From: an uncultured Lentisphaeraceae bacterium
Lineage (GTDB): Bacteria; Verrucomicrobiota; Kiritimatiellia; RFP12; DVOR01
Assembly (NCBI GenBank): GCA_949289005.1
Contig: CASEMQ010000019.1
Coordinates: forward strand, 1 to 54,026
Length of the DNA stretch: 54,026 nucleotides
Reading direction: 5' to 3'
Under the pieces are notes generated by a model that worked only from the letters and a program-made list of their open reading frames with translations, had not been told where the DNA came from and did not search any database. Positions 1 to 10,198 of the stretch are shown piece after piece. Within the stretch, counting starts at the first letter, position 1. Each line of letters begins with the position of its first letter. A program made the translations under genes and the position numbers.

Positions 1-1
1 A

Positions 2-154
2 CATGGGGTCGTAGAAATGGGCAACAATTTGTATCTGTATACGCAGGCCGTCTATTTCAACCCGAGGCCGAATGACACGAATCTGGAGTTTGACCCGGAG
101 CGGAACTTGGTTCCGGAGAAGGAATTGCGGCGGCGCAGGGTGTTGCGTCCGTGA
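2..154 (+). CDS. C-terminal end of an unidentified protein (5' cut by window edge)
   Basis: An open frame enters from the left edge and ends at TGA 152-154, giving about 50 residues. The visible part is polar and ends in an arginine-rich stretch (ELRRRRVLRP). It lies 38 bases before the next start, on the same strand. I do not recognise a family from this fragment. The codon use is GC-rich like the neighbouring genes, which is the main reason to take it as real coding sequence. Confidence 0.5.
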   Translation, partial: HGVVEMGNNLYLYTQAVYFNPRPNDTNLEFDPERNLVPEKELRRRRVLRP

Positions 155-192
155 GAGGAATGAGTTGGGCGCTCAAAGGAAAGGAGTCGGCG

Positions 193-648
193 ATGAGGCG
201 GATGGTTTTGGCGGTGGCGGGGGTGCTGTGGGGCGCGGGGGCGTGGGGCGGGTTGGCGCCGCGGCTGTTGGTTTTGGAGGCGGGGTCGGCGACGGCTTCG
301 GACGGGACGGTGCTACAAACGCCGGAGGCGGGGACGGTGCTGAAGGGCGTGGCGTATCCGGTGAACGGCGGCGGGACGATGTGGTCGTTCGACGCGTATC
401 TGTGGGGCGAGACGGCGCCGCGCGACGTGACGGTGCGTTTCGTGGGGGAAGGCGGCGCGGTCTCGGCCCTGGGCTGGCGCGGGGGGAACGGCACGTTCGG
501 GGCGGACGCTGGCACGCAGTGGGGACTGGACGGGGCGAAGGGCGTCTACGTGGTGGAGGACGCCTATCGCCCGGGGGCCATCGCGCCCGGCGCGTTGGCG
601 GGGAGGACGATTGCGTGGTCGTTCCTCATTTTCTGGGAGTGGGAGTGA
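193..648 (+). CDS. Small exported protein of unknown function
   Basis: The start ATG at 193 is preceded by a good ribosome site (AAGGAG, 6 bases before) and opens a signal peptide: MRRM, a hydrophobic run, then a small-residue cleavage region GAWG near residue 20. An upstream in-frame ATG at 151 would bury the signal, so it is not preferred. The mature part is about 130 residues, glycine- and alanine-rich with alternating beta-like patterns (DVTVRFVG, GVYVVEDAY), and ends in aromatic residues (FLIFWEWE). The shape suggests a small secreted beta-sandwich protein. No family is recognised. It may be co-transcribed with the gene fragment before it. Confidence 0.6.
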   Translation: MRRMVLAVAGVLWGAGAWGGLAPRLLVLEAGSATASDGTVLQTPEAGTVLKGVAYPVNGGGTMWSFDAYLWGETAPRDVTVRFVGEGGAVSALGWRGGNGTFGADAGTQWGLDGAKGVYVVEDAYRPGAIAPGALAGRTIAWSFLIFWEWE

Positions 649-810
649 GCGGCTTGAGTAATCCGAAATGGCCTCCACCCTATCGTGGCGGGACTGCCGG
701 CCGGAAAACCGCCGACATCGTCGAGTGAGCCGATTAGAGGAGTCCGTCCGTCTGCGGAATCGCCGGAAGTGGCGCCAGGCATTATCGGTTTCCAATCTTG
801 GGCGGATTGC

Positions 811-818
811 GGTATAAT
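811..818 (+). promoter_or_regulatory. Candidate promoter -10 box for gmd
   Basis: The sequence GGTATAAT contains a consensus -10 box (TATAAT, 813-818), 71 bases before the gmd start. The same GG-TA---T pattern precedes several other genes here (10199, 17894, 18864, 23449), which strengthens the reading. No clear -35 box is visible. The rest of 649-889 shows no gene. Confidence 0.5.
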
Positions 819-889
819 TGGGGTATTGATGATAGGCACAGTGCCGCGAATCGTCATGGTTTCACGGAATATCAACGAGACATCGCGTT

Positions 890-1924
890 ATGGGAAAAAC
901 GGCTTTTATCACGGGTATCACGGGACAGGACGGCTCGTATCTGACGGAGCTTTTGCTGGGCAAGGGCTATGAGGTGCATGGGTTGATCCGTCGGTCGTCG
1001 AGTTTCAACACGCAGCGCATCGACCATCTCTACCAGGATCCGCACGTGGCGGGGGCGAAGCTGTTCCTGCATTACGGCGACGTGACGGACGCGGGGGGGC
1101 TTTGCCGCCTGATTTACGAGACGCAGCCCGACGAGGTCTACCACCTGGCGGCGCAAAGCCATGTCCGCGTTTCTTTTGACGCGCCGGATTACACGGGCGA
1201 TGTGGTGGCGTTGGGCACGATGCGCCTGTTGGAGGCCATCCGCCAGACAGGGGTGGGCAAGAAGGTGCGCTTCTACCAGGCGTCGACCTCGGAACTCTTC
1301 GGCAAGGTACAGGAGGTGCCCCAGCGCGAGACAACCCCCTTCTATCCCCGCTCGCCTTACGCCGTGGCGAAACTCTATGGCTTTTGGGCGGTGAAGAATT
1401 ACCGCGAGGCTTACGATCTCTTCGCATCCAATGGCATCCTCTTCAACCATGAGAGCCCGCGGCGCGGGCCGACCTTCGTGACGCGCAAAATCACGATGGC
1501 CGCCGCGCGCATCAAGCTGGGCATGCAGGACAAACTCTATCTCGGCAACGTGAACGCCTTGCGCGACTGGGGCTTCGCCGGCGATTACGTGGAGGGCATG
1601 TGGCGAATTTTGCAGCATGACCACGCGGACGATTTCGTGTTGGCCACCGGCGAGATGCACTCCGTCAAGGAGTTCTGCCAGGAAGCCTTCGGGCTGCTGG
1701 ACATGGACTGGGAGCGTTACGTGGAGCACGATTCGCGCTACGACCGCCCCTCCGAGGTGGAGCAGTTGCTGGGCGACCCCTCCAAGGCGCGGCGTGAGCT
1801 GGGCTGGGAGCCGAAGGTCACCTTCAAGGCACTCGTCAAGATGATGGTGGAGGCCGACCTGGCCGTGGCGCGCCAAGAAGCGGCCGCCGCCCGGGAAGGG
1901 CGTGTCATCGAGCGCGCGGAGTGA
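890..1924 (+). CDS. gmd: GDP-mannose 4,6-dehydratase
   Basis: This enzyme converts GDP-D-mannose to GDP-4-keto-6-deoxy-D-mannose, the first step to GDP-L-fucose and related deoxysugars, in the cytoplasm. The 344 residues match the family length. Visible features are the NAD(P) glycine motif [10 protein letters not shown] near residue 9, the family stretch [18 protein letters not shown], the STSE serine region near 132, and the catalytic Tyr157-x-x-x-Lys161 in SPYAVAK. The next gene, fcl, follows directly and completes GDP-fucose synthesis, so the pair is an operon. The end ([15 protein letters not shown]) is a charged tail longer than usual. Confidence 0.95.
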   Translation: MGKTAFITGITGQDGSYLTELLLGKGYEVHGLIRRSSSFNTQRIDHLYQDPHVAGAKLFLHYGDVTDAGGLCRLIYETQPDEVYHLAAQSHVRVSFDAPDYTGDVVALGTMRLLEAIRQTGVGKKVRFYQASTSELFGKVQEVPQRETTPFYPRSPYAVAKLYGFWAVKNYREAYDLFASNGILFNHESPRRGPTFVTRKITMAAARIKLGMQDKLYLGNVNALRDWGFAGDYVEGMWRILQHDHADDFVLATGEMHSVKEFCQEAFGLLDMDWERYVEHDSRYDRPSEVEQLLGDPSKARRELGWEPKVTFKALVKMMVEADLAVARQEAAAAREGRVIERAE

Positions 1925-1926
1925 AG

Positions 1927-2880
1927 ATGGACACGCAGCAGACCTTTTACGTGGCCGGGCACCGCGGCATGGTGGGCTCGGCGGTGGTGCGGGCGCTCCG
2001 TCGGCGCGGGTGCGAGCGCATCCTCACGGCCACGCACCGCGAGCTGGACCTGACGGATCAAGCGGCGACGCGCGCGTGGTTCGCGGCGAACAAGCCGGAC
2101 GCGGTGGTGGTGGCCGCCGCGCGCGTGGGTGGCATCGGCGCGAACAGCGCGGCCAACGCCACCTTTCTCATCGAAAATATCCTAATCGCGGCCAACACCG
2201 TCGACGCTGCCTATCGCGCCGGCGTGAAACGGTTGCTCTTCTTGGGCTCATCGTGCATTTACCCGCGAATGGCGCCACAACCCATCCCCGAGGATGCATT
2301 GCTGTCGGGGCCTCTGGAGAAGACGAACGAGGGCTACGCGCTGGCCAAAATCTCGGGGCTGAAGCTCTGCGAGTTCTACCGGCGCGACTTCGGCGTGTGC
2401 TACCATTCGCTCATGCCCACCAACCTTTACGGCACAGGCGACAACTACGACATCGTGGGCGGGCACGTGTTGCCGACCATGATCCGCAAGTTCGAGCTGG
2501 CCCGCACCAACGGCGATGCCTTCGTCGACCTCTGGGGCACGGGCACGCCGCTGCGCGAATTCCTCCACGTGGACGACCTGGCCGAGGCGTGTCTCCACGC
2601 GTTGGAACTGGACAATCCTCCCGATTTGATGAACGTGGGCTCGGGCCGAGAGGTCACCATCCGCCAACTGGCCGAGATGGTGCGCACAGCCACAGGCTGC
2701 CAGGCGGAAATCCGCTGGGACGCGACCAAGCCCGATGGCACGCCGCGCAAGCTGTGCGATTCGTCCCTGCTCCGCTCGCTCGGCTGGGCGCCGCGGATTG
2801 ACTTGGAAGAAGGCATCGTGCGCACCGTCGCGGAATATCGCGAGGCGTTGGCCAAAGGCGAAATTCGCTTGGGACACTGA
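1927..2880 (+). CDS. fcl: GDP-L-fucose synthase
   Basis: This enzyme epimerises and reduces GDP-4-keto-6-deoxymannose to GDP-L-fucose with NADPH. It shows the nucleotide-binding motif GHRGMVGS at the N-terminus, the SSCIYP serine region and the catalytic Tyr137/Lys141 in EGYALAK. At 317 residues it has normal length. The ATG at 1927 has GGAG five bases before it; a GTG at 1921 overlapping the gmd stop is an alternative that adds two residues. The tight coupling to gmd indicates co-translation. The product would feed fucosylated surface glycans. Confidence 0.94.
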   Translation: MDTQQTFYVAGHRGMVGSAVVRALRRRGCERILTATHRELDLTDQAATRAWFAANKPDAVVVAAARVGGIGANSAANATFLIENILIAANTVDAAYRAGVKRLLFLGSSCIYPRMAPQPIPEDALLSGPLEKTNEGYALAKISGLKLCEFYRRDFGVCYHSLMPTNLYGTGDNYDIVGGHVLPTMIRKFELARTNGDAFVDLWGTGTPLREFLHVDDLAEACLHALELDNPPDLMNVGSGREVTIRQLAEMVRTATGCQAEIRWDATKPDGTPRKLCDSSLLRSLGWAPRIDLEEGIVRTVAEYREALAKGEIRLGH

Positions 2881-2897
2881 TAAAAAAGGAGAGGAAG

Positions 2898-3335
2898 ATG
2901 GACTTGGCCATTGTTTGGTTGATTGCCGGGCTGGTGCTCATGCTGATGGAGTTCGTGATCCCCGGCTTCGTCATCTTCTTCTTCGGGCTGGGTGGCATCG
3001 TCACGGGGGTGGCCGTCTGGCTCTTCCCATCCATCGAAGGCTCCATCGTGGCGCAGGGGCTCTGCTTTGCCGTGGCCTCCGTCGCCACCTTGGTGCTTGG
3101 GCGGCGTTGCTTCCGCAATCTGCTCGGCGGGAAGACGGTCGACACGCACGCCGATGCCGACGACGATGGCTTCGTGGGCACACCCGTGGTGGTGACGGAA
3201 GCCATCCGCCCGCCGCTCGCGGGGCGCGTCATGCTCAACGGCGTCGAATGGTCGGCCACGGCCGACCGTGCCATCGCGAAGGGGGAGATGGCCATCGTGG
3301 CCGCCCGCGACAACATCACCCTGCGCGTCCGCTGA
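2898..3335 (+). CDS. NfeD-family membrane protein
   Basis: The 145-residue protein has two to three membrane segments in the first 75 residues (IVWLIAGLVLMLMEFVIPGF, then FFFGLGGIVTGVAVWLF and a further one). A soluble beta-barrel-like C-terminal part (about 85-145) follows. The MEFVIPGF and GLGGI motifs are characteristic of NfeD proteins. Its partner SPFH protein starts 30 bases downstream, the usual gene pairing. Such pairs organise membrane microdomains or regulate membrane proteases; the exact role here is inferred. The ribosome site is AGGAG. Confidence 0.88.
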   Translation: MDLAIVWLIAGLVLMLMEFVIPGFVIFFFGLGGIVTGVAVWLFPSIEGSIVAQGLCFAVASVATLVLGRRCFRNLLGGKTVDTHADADDDGFVGTPVVVTEAIRPPLAGRVMLNGVEWSATADRAIAKGEMAIVAARDNITLRVR

Positions 3336-3365
3336 TTTCACACAACACCCGAAAGGAACGCAACC

Positions 3366-4283
3366 ATGCCACTCGCGACACTCTTCATCATCGCCTTCAT
3401 CGTCTTGGTGGTCGTCACCATCTTCAAGACGGCCGTGGTCGTGCCGCAGCGCTCGGCCTACATTGTCGAGCGCCTGGGCAAATACAGCGCCACGCTGGAG
3501 GCCGGCTTCCACATCCTCATGCCCTTCCTCGACCGCGTGGCCTACAAGCGCACGCTCAAGGAGACGCCGCTTGACGTGCCCCCGCAACAGTGCATCACCA
3601 AGGACAACATCACCGTGGAGGTCGATGGCATCATCTACCTGCAAGTGATGGATCCCGTCAAGGCCTCTTACGGCATTGACAACTACCTCATCGCCACCAC
3701 CCAGTTGGCGCAGACCACCATGCGCTCGGAGATCGGCAAACTGGAACTCGACACCATCTTCAACGTGCGCGAGACCATGAATGCCGCCATTTGCAACGCC
3801 GTGGACGCCGCCGCGAACCCTTGGGGCGTCAAGGTCATGCGCTACGAGATCAAATCCATCACCCCGCCCCGCGCCATCCATGACGCCATGGAAAAACAAA
3901 TGCGCGCCGAGCGCGAAAAGCGCGCCATGATCGCCGAATCCGAAGGCGAGCGCCAGGCCAAGATCAACCGCGCCGAAGGCGACAAGCAGGAAGCCATCGC
4001 CCGCTCCGAAGGCGAGATGCAACGCCGCATCAACGAGGCCCAAGGCCGCGCGCAGGAAATCCAGCTCGTGGCCGAGGCCACCGCCAACGGCCTCACCGCC
4101 ATCGCCAACGCCATCAGCAACAACGTCGGCGGCGCGGACGCGGTGAACCTGCGCCTGGCCGAGCAATATCTCACCGAGTTCGGCAAGCTGGCCAAGGAGG
4201 GCAACACCATGATTCTGCCCTCCAACCTCACCGACATCGCCTCCGTCATCAAGGTAGCCTCCTCCGTGGTGCAGAAGAAGTGA
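3366..4283 (+). CDS. SPFH/stomatin-like membrane scaffold protein (QmcA-like)
   Basis: An N-terminal membrane anchor (residues about 5-25) leads into a band-7/SPFH domain with the typical opening VVVPQRSAYIVERLGKYSAT and GFHILMPFLDRVAYKRTLKE. A long charged alanine/glutamate helical region (about 175-240, EREKRAMIAESEGERQ) follows and should form a coiled coil used in oligomerisation. The 305-residue length matches paraslipin/QmcA proteins. With the upstream NfeD gene it forms the standard NfeD-SPFH pair. The stop overlaps the GTG start of the RNase III gene by four bases. Confidence 0.92.
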   Translation: MPLATLFIIAFIVLVVVTIFKTAVVVPQRSAYIVERLGKYSATLEAGFHILMPFLDRVAYKRTLKETPLDVPPQQCITKDNITVEVDGIIYLQVMDPVKASYGIDNYLIATTQLAQTTMRSEIGKLELDTIFNVRETMNAAICNAVDAAANPWGVKVMRYEIKSITPPRAIHDAMEKQMRAEREKRAMIAESEGERQAKINRAEGDKQEAIARSEGEMQRRINEAQGRAQEIQLVAEATANGLTAIANAISNNVGGADAVNLRLAEQYLTEFGKLAKEGNTMILPSNLTDIASVIKVASSVVQKK

Positions 4284-4975
4284 CCCCCCCCTCTCCCACC
4301 CCACCCCACACCTTTCGGGACCCGGCGCTCCTGCGCCAGGCCCTGACCGTTCCTTGCCCCAACCGCGCCGAGCCGGACAATCAACGACTGGAGTTCCTGG
4401 GCGACGCGGTGCTTGGCGTATTGGTCGCCGAGCGTCTCTTCCTCGCCCATCCGGAGCTGGACGAGGGTGGGCTGACCATCTGGCACGATGCGCTCGTCTC
4501 CACGCAAGGACTCGCGGCGCGCCTGCCGCGCCTGGGCGCGTGGTTTGAAGAGGGGCTCGACGGCCTGGGCAAGGGTTGCCATCGCGCGGAGAAAGCGAAG
4601 GTCGATGCCTGCGAGGCAGTCATCGGCGCGGCTTGGCTCGATGGCGGCCGCCCCGCGGCGGAGGCCATTTTGGCGCGGCTCTACGTGGAGGCGGACTTCG
4701 GCGAGCCCCCTGCCGCGCTCGCCGAGGCCGCCGCCCGCCTCCGCGCCCCCGACGCCAACCCCAAAGGGCGCCTGTTGCAATTCGCACAGAACAACCACAT
4801 CGATTTGCCCGCCTACACGCGCCTGGCCATGAGCGGCCCCCCGCACGCGCCACGTTTCCGCGTCGCCGCCACCTGCGCGGGCCGCACCGCCGAAGGCACC
4901 GGCCCCTCCCTCAAAAAAGCCGAGACCGCCGCCGCCCAGGCGCTCCTGGACTGCCTCACCGAGGAAACCCCATGA
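4280..4975 (+). CDS. rnc: Ribonuclease III
   Basis: This double-strand-specific endoribonuclease processes rRNA precursors and structured RNAs. The signature [14 protein letters not shown] and the second acidic pair in [10 protein letters not shown] supply the metal-binding residues. A double-stranded-RNA-binding domain fills the last 70 residues ([10 protein letters not shown] at its start, [13 protein letters not shown] at its end). Translation begins at a GTG overlapping the SPFH stop codon (GTGA), and the stop overlaps the next ATG (ATGA), so the genes are translationally coupled. The first glutamate of the usual NERLE motif is Gln, which the family tolerates. Confidence 0.92.
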   Translation: MTPPSPTPPHTFRDPALLRQALTVPCPNRAEPDNQRLEFLGDAVLGVLVAERLFLAHPELDEGGLTIWHDALVSTQGLAARLPRLGAWFEEGLDGLGKGCHRAEKAKVDACEAVIGAAWLDGGRPAAEAILARLYVEADFGEPPAALAEAAARLRAPDANPKGRLLQFAQNNHIDLPAYTRLAMSGPPHAPRFRVAATCAGRTAEGTGPSLKKAETAAAQALLDCLTEETP

Positions 4976-5805
4976 ACGATTATGCCCTCCTGGACAGCGG
5001 CGACGGCGCCAAACTGGAACGCTTCGGCGACGTCGTCCTGGCGCGCCCCTGCGCGCAGGCCGTCTGGCGCCCCCAACGCCCCGCCCTCTGGAAAACCGCG
5101 ACCGCCACCTTCGATCGCGAGGAGGGCAACCGCTGGCACGGCCGTGCGCGTCTCCCCAAGGAGTGGGTCATCGATGTGGACGGCACACGTTTCCGTCTCT
5201 CCGGCACGGACTTCGGCCACCTGGGCATCTTCCCCGAGCAACGCGCCCAATGGCAGTGGATCCGCGAACGCGTCGCCGCCACCGCCGGCCCCGTGCGCGT
5301 GCTCAACCTCTTTGCCTACTCGGGCGGCTCCACGCTCGCCGCCGCCCGTGCCGGGGCAGAGGTCTGCCACCTCGATGCCTCCAAGGGCATGGTGCAATGG
5401 GCACGCGCCAACGCCGCGCTCAACGGCCTGGAAGCCCATCCCGTCCGCTGGATCGTGGACGACGCGCACAAGTTCCTCAACCGCGAGGTTCGCCGCGGCC
5501 GCCGTTACGATGGCATCATCCTCGACCCGCCCACCTACGGGCGCGGCGGCAACGGCGAAACCTACAAAATCGAGCGCGATCTCCCCGAGACGCTCCGTCT
5601 GTGCCGCGCCCTGCTCAGCGAGACGCCGCGCTTTCTCCTGCTCTCCGCGCACACACCCGGCCACACGCCCGTGGTGCTCGGCAACATCCTCACGCAAGCG
5701 CTCCGCGGCCTCGGCGGTGCCGTCGCCACCGGCGAAATGCTCCTGACCGGCGCGCCCGAAACCTTCCCCCTCCCCTCCGGGGCCTACGCACGGTGGCAGG
5801 CATGA
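4972..5805 (+). CDS. Class I SAM-dependent methyltransferase, RlmI-like
   Basis: A Rossmann methyltransferase fold is visible: motif [17 protein letters not shown], an acidic motif II in [16 protein letters not shown], and the catalytic motif DPPTYGRG. DPPxYGRG and FAYSGG are typical of RlmI/RlmK-type rRNA cytosine methyltransferases. The 277-residue protein lacks the N-terminal PUA domain of E. coli RlmI, so the precise target base is not assignable. Its ATG overlaps the rnc stop by four bases, and it overlaps the next gene the same way. This places it in an RNA-processing pair with RNase III. Confidence 0.85.
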   Translation: MNDYALLDSGDGAKLERFGDVVLARPCAQAVWRPQRPALWKTATATFDREEGNRWHGRARLPKEWVIDVDGTRFRLSGTDFGHLGIFPEQRAQWQWIRERVAATAGPVRVLNLFAYSGGSTLAAARAGAEVCHLDASKGMVQWARANAALNGLEAHPVRWIVDDAHKFLNREVRRGRRYDGIILDPPTYGRGGNGETYKIERDLPETLRLCRALLSETPRFLLLSAHTPGHTPVVLGNILTQALRGLGGAVATGEMLLTGAPETFPLPSGAYARWQA

Positions 5806-7304
5806 CGCGCATCCGCCTCGTCCTCCCTCTCCTCCTTGCCGTGGCCGCCCTCCACGGCGCCGTGACCCTCCGCCCCGACTACGCCGGCCTCACCATCCCC
5901 CCCAACATCGCCCCGCTCAACTTCGATGTCCAAGGCGCCCCCGCCTCCGCCACCGTCACCCTCGCCAACGGCACGCTTGCGCACGACTTCCCCGTCCATG
6001 TCCGCATTCCCGCCGATTTTTGGCGCGCCTTGCTCCAAGCCCCGGCCTACACCATCACCGTCCGCGACGGCGACGCCACGCTCCTTTGCGCCACCAACAC
6101 CGTCGCCAAGCAAGCCATCGACCCCGTCCTCGCCTACCGCCTTATCCCGCCGAGTTACGAGAATTACCAGCGCATGGGGCTCTGGTGGCGCGACCTCACC
6201 ACCTTCGCCGAGCACCCCCTCTTCACCAACCTGCAGACCTCCAACACCCAGTGCGTCAATTGCCATTCCTTTCGCAACGGCAACCCAGACGCCCTCCTCT
6301 TCCACCTCCGCGCCGAAAACCCCGGCACGCTCATCTACACCGGCAAGGACGACCCCGGCCGCAAGCGCAACTTCAAGGTCGGCCCCTTCTTCGCCTCCGG
6401 CGTCTATCCCGCCTGGCACCCCTCCGGCGACTTTGCGGCCTTCTCCGTCAACGACACCATGCAGGTCTTCTACTACGCCAACCGCGACAAAATCGAGGTC
6501 CTCGACACGCGTAGCGACATGCTCCTCTACGACCTCCGCGACGACTCCGTCATCCCAGTCGAGACAAATCCCCTCCTCTTCGATTGTTTTCCCGCTTGGT
6601 CCCCCGACGGCAAGACCCTCTACTCCACCGCCGCCGAGCCAGGTTTCCCCTCCATCCCCGACGACAAGGAGGAACGCTCCCGCCAAGCCATCCAAGGCTA
6701 CACCAACCTCTGTTACAACCTCATCGCCCGCGACTTCGACCCCGCCCGCCGCACCTTCTCAAAGCCCCGCGTCGTCCTCAACGTCGCCGATTCCCACCGC
6801 TCCGTCACCCTCCCCCGCGTCTCCCCCGATGGCCGCTGGCTCGTCTTCTCCCTCGGCCCCCAAGGCGTCTTCCACGTCTGGCACAAAGCCTCAGACCTCT
6901 GGATACTCGACCTCCAAAAGCGCACCTTCCGCCCCCTTGACGAGCTCAACTCCCCCGATGCCGAGAGCTACCACGCCTTCTCTTCCAACGGTGCCTGGAT
7001 GGTCTTTTCCTCCCGCCGCGACGACGGCGCCTACACCCGCCCCTACATCGCCCACTTCGACCCCGCCAGCGGCCGTTTCGGCAAACCTTTTATCCTCCCC
7101 CAGAAAGACCCCGCCCACCACGACCGCCGCATACTCTCCTACAACGTCCCCGAATTCGCCAAAGCCCCGCCCTCACGCACCCCGCGCGACCTCCGCCGCC
7201 TCGCCAACCAATCCGCCCGAGACGCCACCCTCGCCCGAGACGCCACCCTCGCCCGAGACGCCACCCTCGCCCGAGACGCCGCGCCGCCCCACGATGCGCA
7301 CTGA
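5802..7304 (+). CDS. Secreted PD40/TolB-like beta-propeller protein with a CxxCH haem motif
   Basis: The 500-residue product begins with a signal peptide ([20 protein letters not shown]). A beta-rich N-terminal domain follows, then one c-type haem motif CVNCH (bases 6252-6266). PD40/TolB-like propeller repeats come next ([42 protein letters not shown]). The C-terminus carries a perfect 18-base tandem repeat giving LARDAT units. The ATG overlaps the methyltransferase stop. The next gene codes for a related but larger protein, so the two probably work together in the periplasm. The function is unknown; electron transfer or haem-dependent chemistry is an inference from the CxxCH motifs. Confidence 0.75.
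   Translation: MTRIRLVLPLLLAVAALHGAVTLRPDYAGLTIPPNIAPLNFDVQGAPASATVTLANGTLAHDFPVHVRIPADFWRALLQAPAYTITVRDGDATLLCATNTVAKQAIDPVLAYRLIPPSYENYQRMGLWWRDLTTFAEHPLFTNLQTSNTQCVNCHSFRNGNPDALLFHLRAENPGTLIYTGKDDPGRKRNFKVGPFFASGVYPAWHPSGDFAAFSVNDTMQVFYYANRDKIEVLDTRSDMLLYDLRDDSVIPVETNPLLFDCFPAWSPDGKTLYSTAAEPGFPSIPDDKEERSRQAIQGYTNLCYNLIARDFDPARRTFSKPRVVLNVADSHRSVTLPRVSPDGRWLVFSLGPQGVFHVWHKASDLWILDLQKRTFRPLDELNSPDAESYHAFSSNGAWMVFSSRRDDGAYTRPYIAHFDPASGRFGKPFILPQKDPAHHDRRILSYNVPEFAKAPPSRTPRDLRRLANQSARDATLARDATLARDATLARDAAPPHDAH
7215..7280 (+). repeat. 18-base in-frame tandem repeat, about 3.7 copies
   Basis: The unit GCCCGAGACGCCACCCTC occurs three times without change (7215-7232, 7233-7250, 7251-7268), followed by a partial copy to 7280. 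It encodes a repeated hexapeptide ARDATL at the end of the PD40/haem-motif protein. Perfect identity suggests recent slippage expansion. Confidence 0.9.
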
Positions 7305-7415
7305 AGAACGCAGGACACCGCGCACGGCAGCAGCGACCTTGCACGCGACACGGAAAGCGTGTACCATCGCATGGTGAGTTGGTTTGACTTTCAACGCCGA
7401 GACGGAGTAGCGACG

Positions 7416-10010
7416 ATGAAGCGCATTGCAGTGTTTGTATTGGCCGCCCTGTTGGCCGGCGGCGCCTGGGCGGAGGGGGACGCGGCCTCCCTCAAGGCCA
7501 TGTTGCGCAACCTCACCGAAACCTACGGCACGGCCTTTCCCGAAGGCCCCGCGCTCCTGGCCAAGGCCGAGGCGCTCGGCGACAAGCCCGCGCCCGAGGC
7601 GCTTGAGGCGTTGCGCCTGGAGGCCGCCCGCGCCAACCCGCTCCTCAAAGGCAAGCCCATCGCCTTCGTGGCGCGCCGCCAATACGCCCAAGACCACCAC
7701 AACACCCACACGATGTTCCCCTCCGCCGAGGGCGAAATCAACGACGGCGCCTACCGCCCCGGCGGCGCCATCCGCATCCTGGACACCGCCACCGGCAAAA
7801 CACGCACCGTCGAGGAAAGCGCCGAGGGGCTCTTCCGCGACCTGGAATGTTCGTACGACGCGACGCGCCTGCTCTACGCCTTCCGCCCCAACCTCGCGGG
7901 CAACAGCTCCATCTACGAACGCCCCGTGGCCGGAGGCCTGCCCCGCCGCCTGACGCGCCTGCCCCACGTCGACGACATGGATCCCACCTACCTGCCCTCC
8001 GGGCAAATCGTCTTCTCCTCCACGCGCGACCCCAAGTACGTGATGTGCAACCGCCACACCTCCGCCAACCTCTACCGCATGGAAGCCGACGGCGCCAACA
8101 TTGTCAAAATCGCCAACAGCACCCTCTTCGAACGCCCCACCGACATCCTCCCCGACGGCCGTATCCTCTACGACCGCTGGGAATACAACGACCGCGACTT
8201 CGGCTCCGCCCAAGGCCTCTGGGCCGTCTCCCCCGACGGTACGCGCGCCCAGACCTACTACGGCAACAACTCCCCCACCGGCGCCGTCATCGACGGCCGC
8301 GTGGTTCCCGGCACCTCCCTCGTGGCCGCCACCCTCACCTCCACGCACGACCGCCCCTGGGGCGCACTCGCACTCATCGACCGCACCAAAGCCGTGGACG
8401 GCCGCGCCGCCGTGGTGCGCACCTGGCCCGCCGCCCTGCGCGACACAATCGGCGAGCCCGGCCAACCCCACCGCATCGACGCCTACAAATCGCTCAAAAT
8501 CAAGTACGAGGATCCCCGCCCCCTCTCCGCCGACTACCTCCTCGCCTGCCGCCAAATCCCCGGCAAAGGCGAGAAAACCGGCCTCTACCTGCTCGATGCC
8601 TTCGGCAACGAAACCCTCCTCTACCAAGAGCCCGGCGACTGGGGCGTCTACGACCCAACCCCCCTCGTGCCCCGCGCCCGCGAGCCCATTCACACCGAAG
8701 CCCGCGACTATGCCGACCGCCCCGGCGCCTTCCTCGTCCAAAACGTCTACGAAGGCACCCACATGGCCAACGTGAAACCCGGCGAGGCCAAAACCCTGCG
8801 CATCGTGGAATCCATGCCCAAACGCTTCATCTGCCGCCGCGAGCAATGGGGCGGCGAAGGCCAGCAAAACCCAGCCGCCAACTGGCACTCCTTCGAGGCC
8901 AAGCGCGTACTCGGCGAAGTCCCCATCCACGAAGACGGCTCCGCCTGGTTCGAGGTGCCGCAAGACAAATTCGTCTACTTCCAGGTGCTGGACGCCGAAG
9001 GCCGCATGTTGCAATCCATGCGCACCGGCACCCAAGTGCAAAGCGGCGAGGCGCAAAGTTGCGTCGGCTGCCACGAGAACCGCCTGGCCGCCCCCCCGCC
9101 CGCCAAAGCCCCGCCCCTCGCCCTCCGCCAAGGCACCCCCGCGAAACCCCTCAAGCGCACGCTTGACTTCGACACCCGCACCGACACCCTCGCGGCCGAC
9201 GCCCCGCGCCCCTCCTGCAACTTCATCACCGAAGTCCAGCCCATCCTCACCGCCCGCTGCGTCTCCTGCCACGGCTACGACCTCCCCGCCGCCGACCTCA
9301 CCCTTGTGCCCGACAAAAACACCGTCTTCAACGCCGCCTACGTCGACCTCTGGCGCAACCGCGGCCGCAAAGGCATCCGCCACGGCAACCTCCTCGGCGC
9401 CATTGGCGCCGGCGGCACCGAGTTCGCCCCCGCAAAAACCTGGGGCTCCCACGCCAGCCCCCTCGTCAAAAAACTCTGGGACGATCCCGCCCACGCCGCG
9501 CGCGTCACCCCCGCCGAACGCCGCCGCATCCAAGAATGGGTCGACCTCAACGCCCCTTATTACGGCGACTACGCCACCAACTACGGCCAAAACCCCGGCG
9601 GCCGCTCCCCCCTCTCCTGGGCCGAACACAAAGCGCTCGGCATCGGCTGGGGGCTCTGGCATGGCGTCCGCCAACCCGCGCCCATCTACTTCGACAACCC
9701 CGAAAAAAGCCCCGGCCTCAAAAACCTCCCCGCAGACAAACGCCCCGCCGCCATCGCCCTCATCCGGAAAGGCCTCGACCGCCTCCGAGCCAACCCCGAT
9801 ATCGATTGGCGCGGCCTCACCGCCGTCCCCGGCAACCCATCCCTCTCCATCCAACCCTACAAGCCCTGTCCCCTCGACGCCTGGCGCCTCCAACGCACCG
9901 CCCTCCGCGACGCCCTCGAAGCCGAGAACCGCCGCGCCATCCAGTCCGGCAAACGCCACTACGACCCCGCCGAGGAGACCTTTCCTCCCTTCCCCGGCTG
10001 GCCCCGCTAA
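7416..10010 (+). CDS. HzsA-related secreted protein with two CxxCH haem motifs and a PD40 propeller
   Basis: The start at 7416 (GGAG about eight bases before) opens a signal peptide MKRIAVFVLAALLAGGAWA; upstream in-frame ATGs would hide it. The 864-residue protein has a propeller region with PD40-like repeats. A domain of the type found in hydrazine-synthase-alpha relatives follows (EVPIHEDGSAWFEVP, YFQVLDAEGRMLQSMRTG). Two c-haem motifs come next, CVGCH (9060-9074) and CVSCH (9258-9272). The homology to HzsA is to the fold family common in PVC genomes; it does not mean hydrazine synthesis. It lies 111 bases after the smaller haem-motif protein, with a possible -10 box near 7362. Confidence 0.78.
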   Translation: MKRIAVFVLAALLAGGAWAEGDAASLKAMLRNLTETYGTAFPEGPALLAKAEALGDKPAPEALEALRLEAARANPLLKGKPIAFVARRQYAQDHHNTHTMFPSAEGEINDGAYRPGGAIRILDTATGKTRTVEESAEGLFRDLECSYDATRLLYAFRPNLAGNSSIYERPVAGGLPRRLTRLPHVDDMDPTYLPSGQIVFSSTRDPKYVMCNRHTSANLYRMEADGANIVKIANSTLFERPTDILPDGRILYDRWEYNDRDFGSAQGLWAVSPDGTRAQTYYGNNSPTGAVIDGRVVPGTSLVAATLTSTHDRPWGALALIDRTKAVDGRAAVVRTWPAALRDTIGEPGQPHRIDAYKSLKIKYEDPRPLSADYLLACRQIPGKGEKTGLYLLDAFGNETLLYQEPGDWGVYDPTPLVPRAREPIHTEARDYADRPGAFLVQNVYEGTHMANVKPGEAKTLRIVESMPKRFICRREQWGGEGQQNPAANWHSFEAKRVLGEVPIHEDGSAWFEVPQDKFVYFQVLDAEGRMLQSMRTGTQVQSGEAQSCVGCHENRLAAPPPAKAPPLALRQGTPAKPLKRTLDFDTRTDTLAADAPRPSCNFITEVQPILTARCVSCHGYDLPAADLTLVPDKNTVFNAAYVDLWRNRGRKGIRHGNLLGAIGAGGTEFAPAKTWGSHASPLVKKLWDDPAHAARVTPAERRRIQEWVDLNAPYYGDYATNYGQNPGGRSPLSWAEHKALGIGWGLWHGVRQPAPIYFDNPEKSPGLKNLPADKRPAAIALIRKGLDRLRANPDIDWRGLTAVPGNPSLSIQPYKPCPLDAWRLQRTALRDALEAENRRAIQSGKRHYDPAEETFPPFPGWPR

Positions 10011-10198
10011 ACCAACCGTCCGCACATCGAGCCCTTCAACGCCCATCCGGCCCCAGACCCTATCCGGCCGGCCGCATCGCCTGCGCAAACGCCGTGTTGC
10101 CGAGAAACGCCCGGGGCTTTCTCCCGCGCGACGCAAAGACAATCGGCAACATGGCGGAGAGGCCGGGCAAAGGTTTGTCATGTTCGCGCGGTTTTTGT

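Noticed and set aside
4280..4975. Inactive RNase III because NERLE reads NQRLE
   Set aside because: The four metal-binding acidic residues are present and Gln is accepted at this position in the family.
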